Source: Loxodes magnus (taxonomy: Eukaryota > Ciliophora > Karyorelictea > Loxodida > Loxodidae). From it: a DNA stretch of 64,000 nucleotides. The position numbers and the translations under genes are program-made. Below the pieces are notes generated by a model. It had not been told where the DNA came from and did no database searches. It worked only from the letters and a program-made list of their open reading frames with translations. How positions within the stretch are numbered: position 1 is the stretch's first letter; every line of letters begins with the position of its first letter. The stretch lies in NCBI GenBank assembly GCA_946699065.1, contig CAMPDV010000699.1, positions 1 through 64,000 on the forward strand, in the 5' to 3' direction. Positions 36,645 through 48,169 of this stretch are shown piece by piece.

Positions 36645-39600
36645 TCAATACTTGTCTATTTCTTCAAGTAAGCCTTCAAATAATAAAAATTCTTCTCTTA
36701 TTAGTTCCATATCTTCATCATTTTCTTCTTCAATATCTCTTGTTCTTCTGTCTTCTATCTATCTACGTTTTATTGATTCTTTGTTACAAGTGTCCATTAT
36801 TTTTTTTTTACATACTTTGCTAATTTTCGTTTCTAATTATTTTCTTCTTAATCAAGCTTTTATAAACTCATAAAAACTATTCTTTTCCTGCTCTATAATC
36901 TTTTCCTATTTTTTTTTCATTCAATTTTCTTTTCTAAGTATCCTTTTTTTCTTTTTTCTAATATGTTTTATATAATCTTTTATTATCAAGTCAGTTTTAG
37001 CTCTTTTTTACTCTTCTTAGGTTCTAATGAATTTTTCGAATTTTGCAATACCTCATATTATATCAAATAGTTCCATTCCTTGTCTTACTACTCCTATTGT
37101 TATTAACTTTCTAATACATATTTATCTACTTTCTTTGTATTCTTAGCATTTTTCTATGATATGCCTTTCGTTTTCTCTTGCATCATTACAGAAAGGGCAT
37201 TTGCTTGTCGCAACTAGGTGTCTTTCTTTTAAACAATCCTGGCTCCCATTACATCTCGTTCTTATTCAAAATATGTAGCATATTTCTTCTTTTCTATTTT
37301 TATTGTATCTCAGGAATTTGGGTGGTCCTACTACATATTCATCAAATCATGTTTTTCTATACTGTAGAGTTGTTATCATTTACTCCATTCTTTCTCTATC
37401 TTCTATGTATACTCTATGTTCTCAAATTGCACGATTAATGTTTTTCTTCCCTTTTTGATTATTATTACCATCATCTATAAATATATTTTTGTCTTCAATT
37501 TTTAATTCTAATTTTATTGTCGTGCAGTATTGTTCAAAAATAAAGTTCTCTTCTTTACTTAGGTCGAACATTAATCCATCTACTGTTTTTCCTTAGTTAC
37601 CTATTAGTCTGCCTCTTAATCTCAGCGTTTTCTGCCATAGGTAATGTTTAAATTTCATAAACTGTAACTCGTATTTTAGCATCCCATTTTACACTTAGAA
37701 AGGGGCATCTATGATTGCTCGTAAAGATCTTCTCTATATTATTTCTAATTGTTCCATCACTTATTTTCCTACAAATTATTCACAATATGGGATAACTTCT
37801 GTCCCATAGCTGAATACTGAGCTTACGAACGTTTTTATCATTATTCCTGCATTATATGGTGTTAATCCCTTATTCATTGTTATTTTACCCAGTATTCATG
37901 TTTACATCTTTTATGCTGCTTCTAGTCTGTTCTCCATGTGTTTTTCAAAGCTGATGGTCTCTTCTATTATATGCCCTAGGTACTAAAAGGACGTTACTCT
38001 TTCGATTCTTAAGTTTCCCACCTCAATAGTATTGCCTATATTTTCTCAGTTTCTATTTTCTGCTGCTTTTCATATCATTCATTTTGTTTTATCTGCAATT
38101 TCCAGTTTGTATTTTTCTGCCCATGAGGTTAAATTTTTTATTACTTCCTCTAATTATTCTCATTCACTTATTAAGGCTAGGTCATCTGCATATGCAAAAC
38201 ATCCTGCATATATTTCTTGCGTTCATCCCTCTTAATTTTTAAAGTCTATCGTAATTCCTAGCTTTTAATCTTCCAAGCTATGGAGAAGTCTTTCTATTAT
38301 TAAGTTAAATAGTCTTGGCGACGTTATGCTTCCCTGTTTTAGTCCTTTATTATCGCGAATGATTTTGCTATTTATTCATTGATTTTAAGTTTAATTTCTT
38401 CTTCACAGTAGAAGTTTGCTAGGAGTTTAATTATCTATTCCGGTACTTTTAGATCGTTTAGGATTTATCATATATCTTTTCTTTGCACCGAGTCGTACGC
38501 TTTTTTAATATCAACAAATATTACGAAAACATCTTTTTTGTTCCGTATTGATCATTCCTATACTGTTCTTAGGTTGAAAATTTATAGTGAGCATGATTTT
38601 CCTTTTTTAAAGCCATATTAATATTCGCTTTCATCATTATGCATATATCCTTATAGTTGCTAGAAAATTCATGCATCTACTATTTTTAAAGCATGATTCA
38701 GTAAAGAGATTGGTCTATAATTCATCGGGTTTATCTGTCCTCCTTTTTTGTATATTAATATTATGTATTATTATTTCATCTCTTAAGGTATTACTCCCTC
38801 TTAAATCATCTTAACTATCATTTTACATGTTACTTCTGTTAGTTTTTTCCCGCCTGCTAATATTGTGCCTACTTGTATTTCATCAGGTCCTGCTGCTTTT
38901 CATTTCGCCAATTAGTTGATGATTTCTCAAATTTCATATTCGTTTACCACTATTTATCTCTTGTTTAAGAATTTAGTTGGTAGCGTATTATCGCCATCTT
39001 CATACAGTTTCTACCATTCATCCCTGAAAGTATTAACATCTTCTTTTAATAAGGGTACTCATTAATTATTTTTTCTATTAAGTAAGCTTTTTAGTTTCTT
39101 CCACATATCTGTTAGACTTCCTTTATTTACATTGTCCATAAATAGGTTTAGTTAGTTTCTTTTATCTTTTTTTCTTGATTAAATGTATTCTTATCTTACT
39201 CTTTGGTATTCTCTTTGATTCTCAATTTATTGATTTTCATTTATTTGTTCTCTGTTCTTTACCCTTTATTTTAATTGTTTGCTGCATTTTCTAAAGATTT
39301 TATTACACTATTTTGTTGTTTCTGAATATTTATATATCTTAGAGTTTTATGTTTTGAATTTTCCACATACTATTTAAACTCCTTCTTATATCTTTTTCTT
39401 TCATCATTTATAAGTCTATGTGCCGTTTAAGTTATCAATTTCTTCTTCTTAGAGATTTTCTTGTATAAATCTTTCAAATTTTTCTTATATCTCTTTTTTC
39501 TTTAATAGTAGGTAGTTTATTTTTGCTATCTTTTATTGCTTTCTTACTTCTTTACCCATCTTTACCTATATAATACCAGGCCTATGGTCACCTATTACGT

Positions 39601-40936
39601 ATGAGTAATAAAAATCACTCTTTAACACCTTTTCTCTCGTTCTCTCTTCGATTAAAAAGTAATCTATTTTATACTCATTGTTTTAGTGAATAAAGGTACC
39701 TATTTCAGTTGGGTCTAGGCATATTAAATTATTCTGTTCCATAAACTGTGTCATTCTCTTTCCTGCTGAGTTTGTTTTCTTTGGCAGTCATTTTTCTATG
39801 TGCACATTTCAGTCTCCTATTATCATTATATTAAGTCCTTTTTCTATTGCTTATAGTTTAAATTCATTCACTAAATTATAGAAAGGCTCATACTGTTCGT
39901 TGTTATTTGCAACAGGAGCGTAGACATTTATTACTGCTAATTATTTCATTATTTCTATTGCCATTACTCTCGCTCCTCCGAAGAGCGTCATTTGGTTTAC
40001 TTCATTCTATATCTCTCAGATCTCCTTACATATGTCGTTTCTAATATAGAATGCTACTCCTTTTCCTTTTTTTGATCCCACATTTATTAAGTTTTTATAT
40101 CCTGCTATATTACACATATCTTTTTAGTCTTCAATCTAAATTTCTTATATTGCCATTATGTGGATACTTTTTTGAGTCATGAATTTGGCTAGTGCCTCTT
40201 TTGCACTTCTTACTCCCCTAACATTTGATGTCCCTATTTTTATGACTTATTCTTAATCTTTTTTTACACTCTTTCCCTCTACTTCCTCTTCACCTTATTC
40301 TTCTTTTTATTCATCTTCCTTCTCCACCTTTTCTTCTTCTTATCTATCATTCTATGCTTCCATATTATTTTCTTTATTAGTTCTTTCCCCTTTTTTGTCT
40401 TTTTCATCTTATTATCTACCTTTTCCTTCTTCTTATCTATTCTAATCTTATTCTTTTTCTTTTTCCTATTAGTTGAAGTCGGATAATTGTTCATTTTTGT
40501 TTATCGGTTTCTTAGCATAGTACATTCTCATTGAAGTTTGCTTCAATTTACTTCTTTCTTCTCACTTTTATCTTGCATCTTATTCTTTTTCTTCTTGAGT
40601 TTGTTCTATTTCTTTTTGCTTTTTTCCTTTATTTACGTTTTTCCTGACATACTCCATTATATTATTTTGTTTATTTCTTATTTCTTATTTCTTTTGTTAG
40701 GGTTTAGCGTTTTTACCATCACCTATCCTATCCTTTTCTCTAATTTGCTTTATGGTATATCTTGTTATTTAGTTGATTGTTTTCTATTTTATTTAATTAT
40801 TTGAACATTTCTCTATCCCTCTGTCTTACATATGTCCAATTCCATTTTGATGAAAATAATTTTTATTTATTCTTTTAGCATAAAAAACTTTTTATTATTT
40901 AATTGTTTAGTTGTTTTAATTATTTTTCTATTCTCC
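36645..40936 (-). CDS. LINE-B endonuclease / reverse transcriptase
   Basis: Minus strand. After a long acidic/Lys-rich linker, the endonuclease runs from about 40240 to 39580: TSNVRGVR, IQEIQ, NVYAP, IIGD-TGA-NVH (39806-39817, TGA as Trp of GDWN) and GDHRPGII (39579-39593). The RT reads NYRPISLLN (about 38700-38724), YGFKKGKSC, motif A VDIKKAYDSV (about 38486-38514), LKQGSITSPRLFNL and the catalytic YADD (38181-38192). A one-base frame change lies near 38385. At the C-terminus there is a zinc motif C-x2-C-x11-H-x4-C (37146-37199). An acidic end FEGLLEEIDKY precedes TGA at 36645-36647. The frame is continuous with ORF1 upstream if TGA 40937-40939 is Trp; ATG at 40525 is the alternative start. 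It carries out target-primed reverse transcription. Confidence 0.8.
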
Positions 40937-41857
40937 TCATTTTATTTCCTTCTCTTCTTCCCTTGATTCCTCTATAATCATTTATTCTTCTTCTCCAATT
41001 ATCCTCTTATTTGCTTTATTTGCTTCAAAATCTGGTTTGTTTATTGTTAAAATAACTTCTCCTTCAAGCATCTCTAATTCTCTTGTATGTAGCTTTTTCC
41101 TTTTTGCTGCTTCTACCCTTCTGCATTGCTGGTCTGTGTTCCCTTTCACTTTACATAGGCAGTAGATAAAATTTACTGGGTGCTATATTCTCATTTTGTT
41201 TCCATTCAAATCTATTACTTCTGGTATCCTCTTTGCTTCGTCTACATCCTTTAAATCTAGGTAGACTACACTGCTCCCTGTTAGCATTGTTGTGTTTGGA
41301 TATTTATGCTATATCTCTCCTCTTGATTTTCCATATTATCTTATTATTTCCATTACTTCCTTCATATTTGAGTATTCGTTAATTATGAAGTAAATTGGGT
41401 AGTTATGAATGTCAAAATATTCCAATTGGTTTCTAGCTTAGATAGGAATTCTAACTCCTTTGAACGTTTATTCCCTGAATTAAGTGAAATGTTAGTATCT
41501 TTCTTCATTGTTAAACACCATGTATACAATTCCGTTTTATTTCACTATGAACTTCGCCACTGCTTGTCCGTAATCCTTCCATATTTGATTTCTAAACACT
41601 TATATAACTTCTTAGTCTTTAACCTTTTTCTCTACTAAATCAGTGTTTTCCAAGTAATGGTTAAAGTAAATTGCGGCCACCATTTCTGATAAATCATCAT
41701 AGGCGTTTTAGTAGACCCTTTACATTTATTCTTCAGGGACGTTGGCTGAAATGAGTTGTTCATTATTTTGTTAAATTATTACTTAGGTTGTTTACTTTTT
41801 TTGCCACATTCCTTTCTTATTTTGTGCTCCTCCTTTTAGTACAGTTCGACCAATCAT
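40937..41857 (-). CDS. LINE-B ORF1 region
   Basis: Clean minus-strand frame of 307 codons from ATG (41857) to TGA (40937-40939), rich in Lys, Glu and Gln. It contains a fold-like middle (ARNQLEYFDIHNYPIYF..) and a Cys cluster YCLCKVKGNTDQQC (about 41140). The middle resembles the RNA-binding ORF1 proteins of other LINEs in composition; no named domain is certain. The frame can be extended upstream to the leader ATG at 42069 (VSFKKGFYTTS) only across a one-base change in the A8 run at 41871-41878. Downstream it continues in the same frame into the endonuclease if the terminal TGA is read as Trp. The plus-strand frame at 41405-41638 is a shadow. Confidence 0.65.
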
Positions 41858-42013
41858 GGGTATATTGCTATTTTTTTTCTATTATTTCGTGTTCGTTCGG
41901 TCAGTTATTTTGGTCCTGCGTGTCTGAGGTCTTGCATTATTAGTCTGGTTTCCATGCATAATAAAGAAGGTTGGAATAATTAAAGCAAAGACGTGGTAAA
42001 AGAAAGTGCTTCA

Positions 42014-42051
42014 GGTTTTCTCTCCTACTCTGAGGAGGTGGTATAAAAACC
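42014..42051 (-). other. LINE-B 5' hairpin within the leader codons
   Basis: GGTTTT..CCTCC-loop-GGAG..AAAACC, with the same geometry as 22220-22257 and an A-T pair where the other copy has G-C. Confidence 0.6.
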
Positions 42052-42075
42052 CTTCTTGAAGCTAACCATTTTTTA

Positions 42076-42350
42076 ATATATATAATAAACCAAATATTTT
42101 TAGGTTATTAATATTAAACACTTTGCCTATATAAAATGTTATAAATATTTTCTTTGTTAGGCAAACATTAATATATTCTTATTTATCAATTAAAATACTA
42201 TAGGTTATTATTTTAATTAGCTAGTAAAATAAAGACACTACAATATTTAATTAAAAATATATTATATTATAAAGTATTAAAATTAGTTAATATTACTACT
42301 AGTTTATTTTATAATTTTTAAATTTAAATTATTTTTCAATTTTTTATGAA
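42076..42350 (+). promoter_or_regulatory. Leader upstream of gene copy 7
   Basis: Conserved leader block resuming right after LINE-B. Confidence 0.35.
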
Positions 42351-43736
42351 ATGGATTTAGAAGATATTACATGCATAATCTGTAAAGAAGTTTATGATGA
42401 TGGATAGAGAAAACCTTTAATGCTTGAGTGTGGAAATACTTTCTGCTTATCCTGTGTTTCTTAATAAATCCAGAATAACTAGCAAAAGTTTTAGTGTGCT
42501 AATTGTAATCAAACCCATGATATTGCTGTTATTACCGTTCTTCAAACTAATAAATTAGTCCTTAAATTAACTTTAAAATATGTTTAAAAAGAACTTAAAC
42601 CTAAACTAGTTTGCAAATGCTCTAATGATTCCAAAATAAACTTTTATTGTAAGTAAGATAACACTCTCTGCTGTGGAGTTTGTATTTATTCTCACAAAGA
42701 TCATTTAGATAACTATTTTCCTATTAAATAATTTGAAACAGAACTGTAAGAGCTACATGGAATTCTAACTAATAATATTATAAAAGAAGGAGAAAAAATA
42801 GTAAATGTAATTAATTAAATGATTAATCCTAATAAATAATAAAAATTCATCTAAGCATAGTAAATTAACGAAACAGCTGAAAATGTTTTTAAACTAATAA
42901 AAGAAATTTATAAAATATAACCTAAAACTTAGTATCTATAACACTTAAAATCATTATAAGAAATAGATAAAGAAAGCTTAAAAAAGTAAATAGATGAAAT
43001 TGATTAAATTAAAATAGAAAAATAGAAACAAATAAAAGAATTAGATACTAAAATTTAAGAACTTTAATAACAAATCTTAGTATTAGATAAAAAGAAAATT
43101 AGTAAACAAGATAACTATTAAATTTTAGAAAATTGACATTGAAAAATGCTTTTGAGACAATAAACTACAAAATTAATTTTAAAATAAATAGCTAAATAAT
43201 AATTAGGTCCCTTTTTTAACGAAACTTAAATAATAAAATAATAGTAAGATTTGAATTGATTATACGAGTAACTACCATAAAATAAATTTATAAAAGCATA
43301 ATTATTAGTAAGAGAGTCTTAAAATGGACCTGAAGCATGATATAATTATAGACATATGTATCCAACTTTATTTATAATAAAGAGTACAAATGATTATATT
43401 TTCGGAGCATATAGTGCAGTAGCATTTCATTAAAGTAATGGTAATTACAATGCAGATAATTCAAAAGAGAGTTTTTTATTTTCGATAAATAGAAAAACAA
43501 AACATTAAATATTAAAACCAGAATATGCAAATCATTATAATACTAGTTATGGACCAACATTTGGAGGAGGTAATGATTTAAGAGTAGTTAAAGATAAAAA
43601 TTCATAAGGATATTGTAACTTAGGGCATACATATTAAACATCACATTAATATGGTTCAAATGAAGCATAGAATCATTTAGCAGGAACTTATCAATGGAAG
43701 TTATCAGATTATGAGATGTTTCTTTTAATACCTCAG
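42351..43736 (+). CDS. RING finger / B-box / coiled-coil / TLDc protein, copy 7
   Basis: Open for 462 codons. All RING and B-box ligands are present. It shares LVLK.. after TNK with copies 5 and 9, where the other copies have IYLK. The TLDc patch after FGGG reads NDLRVVKDKN, a fourth distinct version. TGA codons occur at the same Trp sites as in copy 5. Ends Leu-Ile-Pro-Gln at 43736, with open frame and hydrophobic segment beyond. Confidence 0.85.
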
Positions 43737-46087
43737 TAAACATAAATATTTTAAAATATATATAAAGATAATATTTATGTTTACATTAAATTAAATAATT
43801 TAGATAATACCTATTTTAGATAATATTTATTCGCTTTTTTATTAAAGAAAAGCTTAAAAAATTAAAATTCATTAAAGGATTTCATTATATTTTTAATTTT
43901 AGTAATTAAATATTTCTTATAATTTTAATTCGAAAAATATTAGAAATACTTCTCAATAACTTTCTCATAATAATTTAAACTAAATTGGTTTAAAAAAGTA
44001 GTTAAACTAAAAGAGTTCAGAGATATAAAGGATAAATAATTATTTTTATTATTATTTTACAAAAAGTATTTAATAATTAGTTAATAAAGTAAAATATTAT
44101 AAGAGATTCATAATATTACACTGATAGAAAAATATAAAAAAATGAGACTTAATATATTATTAAATTTTAAGATTCTAAAATAAATTTTCCAATCCTAAAA
44201 TATTCTAAATATTATTGTCATAAACAATTTAAGTAAGAATATAAGTTTCTTGCAAGGAAAATCTAGCCAAAAATGTAGATAGATCAATAGGAACCAAATA
44301 AATTGCAACAATAAATTTTCATTCATATTTAGTTTAAAACTATTTAGAGCAATGAAAGAGCAAATTACGTTCACATAGAAGAAAGATTAAATTTAGGATT
44401 ATAACAAAGAGAAAGAAAAGAAATTTAATATTTATAAAATTTAAAATATTTGTTATTAAACATATAAATACTTTAGTAAAAAGTATTTTAATTCCAATTT
44501 CATTTTCACTCAAACTATTCGTTAGATTGAAAAATGAATACCTAGAAAATTTAATTATATTTTTAAATTATAGATACAATTCAAAAAAAGGGATATGTCA
44601 TACAATAGTCCAATTTTTAAAGAAAGTTTCACATATAAAAAAAGAATGATTAATACTTTTTTGATCCTTAAAAAGATGTAAAATGTTAAAAAAACAGTAA
44701 GAAAATGATTATTTCTATTTCAAAAAGCGAAAAATAGACCAATAACTTTCTGTATAAATAGATATTTTGTGTTTGTTAAAAAATGAAAGAAATAAAATTT
44801 TACATTAAGATACTAAAGTAAAATATAATAGAATAAAATGATTAACTTTTATTGGAGTGAAATAAAGAAAATTTATTTTATTAATACATTTTTTTGAGTC
44901 AAATTAAATAAAAATGAAAGAAGGATTTTATTTATAAGCTTGTTAAAAAGCCTCGATTTCCTATAAACCTACTAAGAAAAAATCTCTATCATTGAAAGAA
45001 TGAATAAAGTCATTTAAATTTGATTTAAATTTGAACTTTGCATAGTAAAATATTAAAAGGTTGCGAAATTAAGATAAAACAGTAAGTTGGAAGAATATTT
45101 TAAATTTGAATAATATTAGTTGAAAATAATATAAATTAGCAGTATTTTTTTCTTAATTTGAGGATATTATTCGGGGTTTTAGTGTTTATTTAAACATAAT
45201 TATAATAAAAAAATAATAAAAAATAAGTGTTTTAAGTGTTTAATTTTTCAAGGCTTTCAACCAAATACCTCCTAGCATTTTGATTTTTTGATGAATATCG
45301 TGGCTTTTTATGTGGAAGGTTTCTATTGATGACTATCTACAGTTCTTGCATTCATTTTATATTTATATTACAATTTCAGATATTAAAAGCTTATTAACAC
45401 TTTTATGTTCTTTGTTGTTTTATTATATATAATATGGATATCGGCAGTATCGGGAGAACTAATAGGTAATCTAGCGCAATATATACGGTATTACGAGTAA
45501 TTTTGCACTAGATTCTGCTTTGAGGAAATGTGGATCAATTTTGAAGAGAATAACTAACTTATCTGAGGGTTCTCGCTAGCAGTATGAACTTTTGACTGAC
45601 GGGTCAACTAATTATTTATCTATTTAATTACTAATTCTTATTTAATCTTATTCAAGAAGACTGGAGTATTTGGTTCAAGATTCGAGAATAATCTTTTAGT
45701 AGAATCCAATTTAAGAAGTAGATATGACTCATTGAACGAATAGAATGACAAAAGAAATATGAGAACACTTTTTCTGTTTAAATATTAAAAAGCTGAGCAC
45801 CGACGAGGTTTTCGTGCTCGTTTATCATTTATATTTATTTGGAGTTTTTCAAGATCAGTATCATTGTTTATTTATAGTTATTTTATTTATAGTGCCAACA
45901 GTTTTTCTCTATTTTTCCTGGATCTTTTTTCTTATTTTTTTGATTGTTCTTTTCTCTTTTGTAAATTAATATCAGTCTTTTAATCTTGTTTCATTTATTA
46001 ATCATTTAATTTAGCTTAGTCTCTTTCATTTTCCATGTTTTCTTCTTGATAAATAACAATAGTGATTGCTTATAAAGTTACTTATCT
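43737..46087 (+). other. Full-length tail of gene copy 7
   Basis: As at 26073-28399, with more substitutions and small indels. Hairpin at 45779-45812. No supported independent gene. Confidence 0.5.
45779..45812 (+). other. 3'-tail hairpin, copy 7
   Basis: AAGCTGAGCACC-GACGA-GGTTTTCGTGCTC, a divergent version. Confidence 0.5.
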
Positions 46088-47520
46088 GTTAATAAGTTAC
46101 TAAGATTAGCTGGACACGTAGTAATATTAATTTATTGTTTGAATATAAATATTTTAATTAGTTCTCTGATCTCTTTTTTAAATGAAAATTGTTATTTCAT
46201 ATTTTTAAATTAGCTTTAACATTCAATCTAGTTAACTTTATAGATCTCATTTTCCTACTTGATTATTAAGTTCTTTTTAGTCTTTTTCTTTGCCACGATA
46301 ACGAAGAGTCTTATAAAATTTACTTTTTTAGTCTAGTTTTGCTTCTGGTCTTTTGCTAATTCTTTTACACTTTACTATTCTTCTTTTTTCCAAGTTTTAA
46401 AGAAATGTAATTTATTCTTAATTATAAAGCTTAAATATTATGAAATAAAATGGATTAAACCTCTTCTTCAAAAAATATACAACTTAAACTATCACAAGAA
46501 AGAATCATGATAATTGTTCTCGTAGAACCAGGTAATAAAAACTTAATTTTCAGACTTAAACGAAAAAATTAAAACCTTGTTACAAGCCACAATGCAGATT
46601 TAGCAAGAAAATAACTCATTAAAAAGAAAATTAGCAGCAATTCGGAAACCTAAGAATTAAATTTTAAACTAATCTAAATTGAAGAAAGACTTAAATAATT
46701 TACTTTTATAATTAAAAAGATGGTGGGAGCTGAGACTGACCTTCTTGACTAAACTTTCTGATTTTATGGAAGGAACAAGTTTCTTCCTATCACTGAAAAT
46801 GTATCTGGTCAGAGTCATTTTCTGAAGGGAGATTGTCTATTAGTTTATCTGCTCATAGTGATGGAACTCACTTGTAACTGTGTGTGGAACACAACATTAT
46901 GTCCCCGTTATTCCTTAAAAAGAGAGCGTCGAGTTGTATAACTGGAAAGGAATTTCCGGTTCCAAAAACTATTTTAGTTAAAATTAATAATAATTTACTT
47001 TATGAAATCATTCAATAATCTATAAAAACTAATACATTGGAGACTCTCTGGATACTGAGAAAGATAAAAAACTTGACTGTATCATAAGACAGAACATATT
47101 ATTAAGATACTGACTCTATAATAGGAAAGGTCACCTAGTAAGACATGTTAACAGTATAACATAAAGTAAAGAATTGAGGAAATAGTCTTAGAAGAAAAAT
47201 GATCTAAATATATTGAACACAAGAAGATATAATCTACAGAAGAAAATAATGCTAAGGAATATAGTTACAACTGAAGAGAATAACATAATAAAGAGAAAAA
47301 TATTTGAAAGAACTGTAGGATGCGTAACATTTGAGAAAGAAAAGGGCTGACCTTAAGAGCAAGTTGAAAACTAAGGTATAGAAAAAGAAGAGCAAGATTA
47401 TACATGAGCAACTTCAAAGGTCACAGCAGAAATTTTATAAAAAGAAATACATTCGAACTTAAAAGTGGATAACCTAATAAACGAAGATCAACTTTAATCA
47501 GATACTCCCATTATTATTAT
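46088..47520 (+). repeat. Element X3
   Basis: Third copy of element X. The TGA/TGG codon of X1/X2 is TGC here (about 47321), so the Trp is not kept. Several other substitutions and small indels suggest decay. Confidence 0.5.
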
Positions 47521-47737
47521 AGGTCTTTATTACTCACATATTTCACATAATAAACCAAATATTTTTAGGTTATTAGTATTAAACACTTTGCATATATAAA
47601 ATGTTATAAATATTTTCTTTGATAAGCAAATATTAATATATTCTTATTTATCAAAAAAATACTATAGTTTATTATTTTAATTAGCTAGTAAAATAAAGAT
47701 ACTACAATATTTAATTAAAAATATATTATATTATATA
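47521..47737 (+). other. Spacer and first part of a gene leader
   Basis: Uninterrupted spacer (no LINE-B or LINE-C), followed by the usual leader up to ATTATATTATA, where the SINE-like insertion starts. Confidence 0.5.
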
Positions 47738-48112
47738 TTATTTTTTAAAACCGCCATAGTTGTTCGAATGTGAACAACAAGGTCATCTTCATAAGAGGTT
47801 GGGGAATTTAAGTACCAATAATTGACTTTATGTCTTCCTCTGCTTTGGTGATGCAACGAAACACAATCCTGCCATGTCCTTGGACCTCCAACAAGTAGAA
47901 AAGATTACGAGTATTCTAAAATTATATCAGTATTTAACATTTTTATCAGTACTGAATAATTATACCAGTATTTAGCAAGGTTTATCAGTACTGAATAATT
48001 TTATCAGTAAGAAATATTCTTGTTAGTATGAAACATTTTTTTAAAGAGCAGCGCACCAACGAGAGTGCTACGCGCTCTATAATAAAATTTATTTATTTAT
48101 TATTTATAAAGT
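47738..48112 (+). mobile_element. SINE-like element sharing the LINE-B 3' hairpin
   Basis: Insertion of about 370 bases within a gene leader; the host sequence resumes at TTATAAAG. The 5' part contains an inverted repeat GTTGTTC-GAATGT-GAACAAC (47759-47778), which overlaps a GTTCGAATG string resembling a pol III B box. The middle (47921-48015) has five ATCAGTA/ACCAGTA units, two within TTATCAGTACTGAATAATT. The 3' end has the hairpin 48045-48079 and a (TTTA)n tail, as in LINE-B. Non-coding; probably mobilised by LINE-B enzymes. The pol III promoter assignment is tentative. Confidence 0.65.
48045..48079 (+). other. SINE-like 3' hairpin
   Basis: AGAGCAGCGCACCAACGAGAGTGCTACGCGCTCT, about 90% identical to the reverse complement of 36600-36633. 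Confidence 0.7.
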
Positions 48113-48169
48113 TTAAAAATTTGTTAATATTACTACTAGTTTATTTTATAATTTTTAAATTAATTAATT

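Larger units (their letters stand above)
36600..42075 (-). mobile_element. Non-LTR retrotransposon LINE-B, nearly full length
   Basis: Leftward insertion of 5.5 kb in the spacer between X2 and gene copy 7. Order on the minus strand: 5' hairpin at the start codon (42014-42051), ORF1 region, AP endonuclease, reverse transcriptase, CCHC motif, acidic tail, 3' hairpin (36600-36633), then an (ATTT/AAAT)n tail at 36568-36592. The host sequence CACATATTTCACATAA..AAACCAAAT is split by it. Both termini are present, so this is the most complete element in the window. At least two frameshifts make it inactive as read. Confidence 0.85.

Noticed and set aside
40279-40494. Lys-rich minus-strand protein at 40279-40494
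   Set aside because: Out of frame with the endonuclease; the LINE-B frame through this linker is the Glu/Gln-rich one.
36640-41638. Plus-strand short open frames across LINE-B (36640, 37178, 38032, 40538, 41405)
   Set aside because: All lie antisense to the recognised endonuclease/RT/ORF1 frame.
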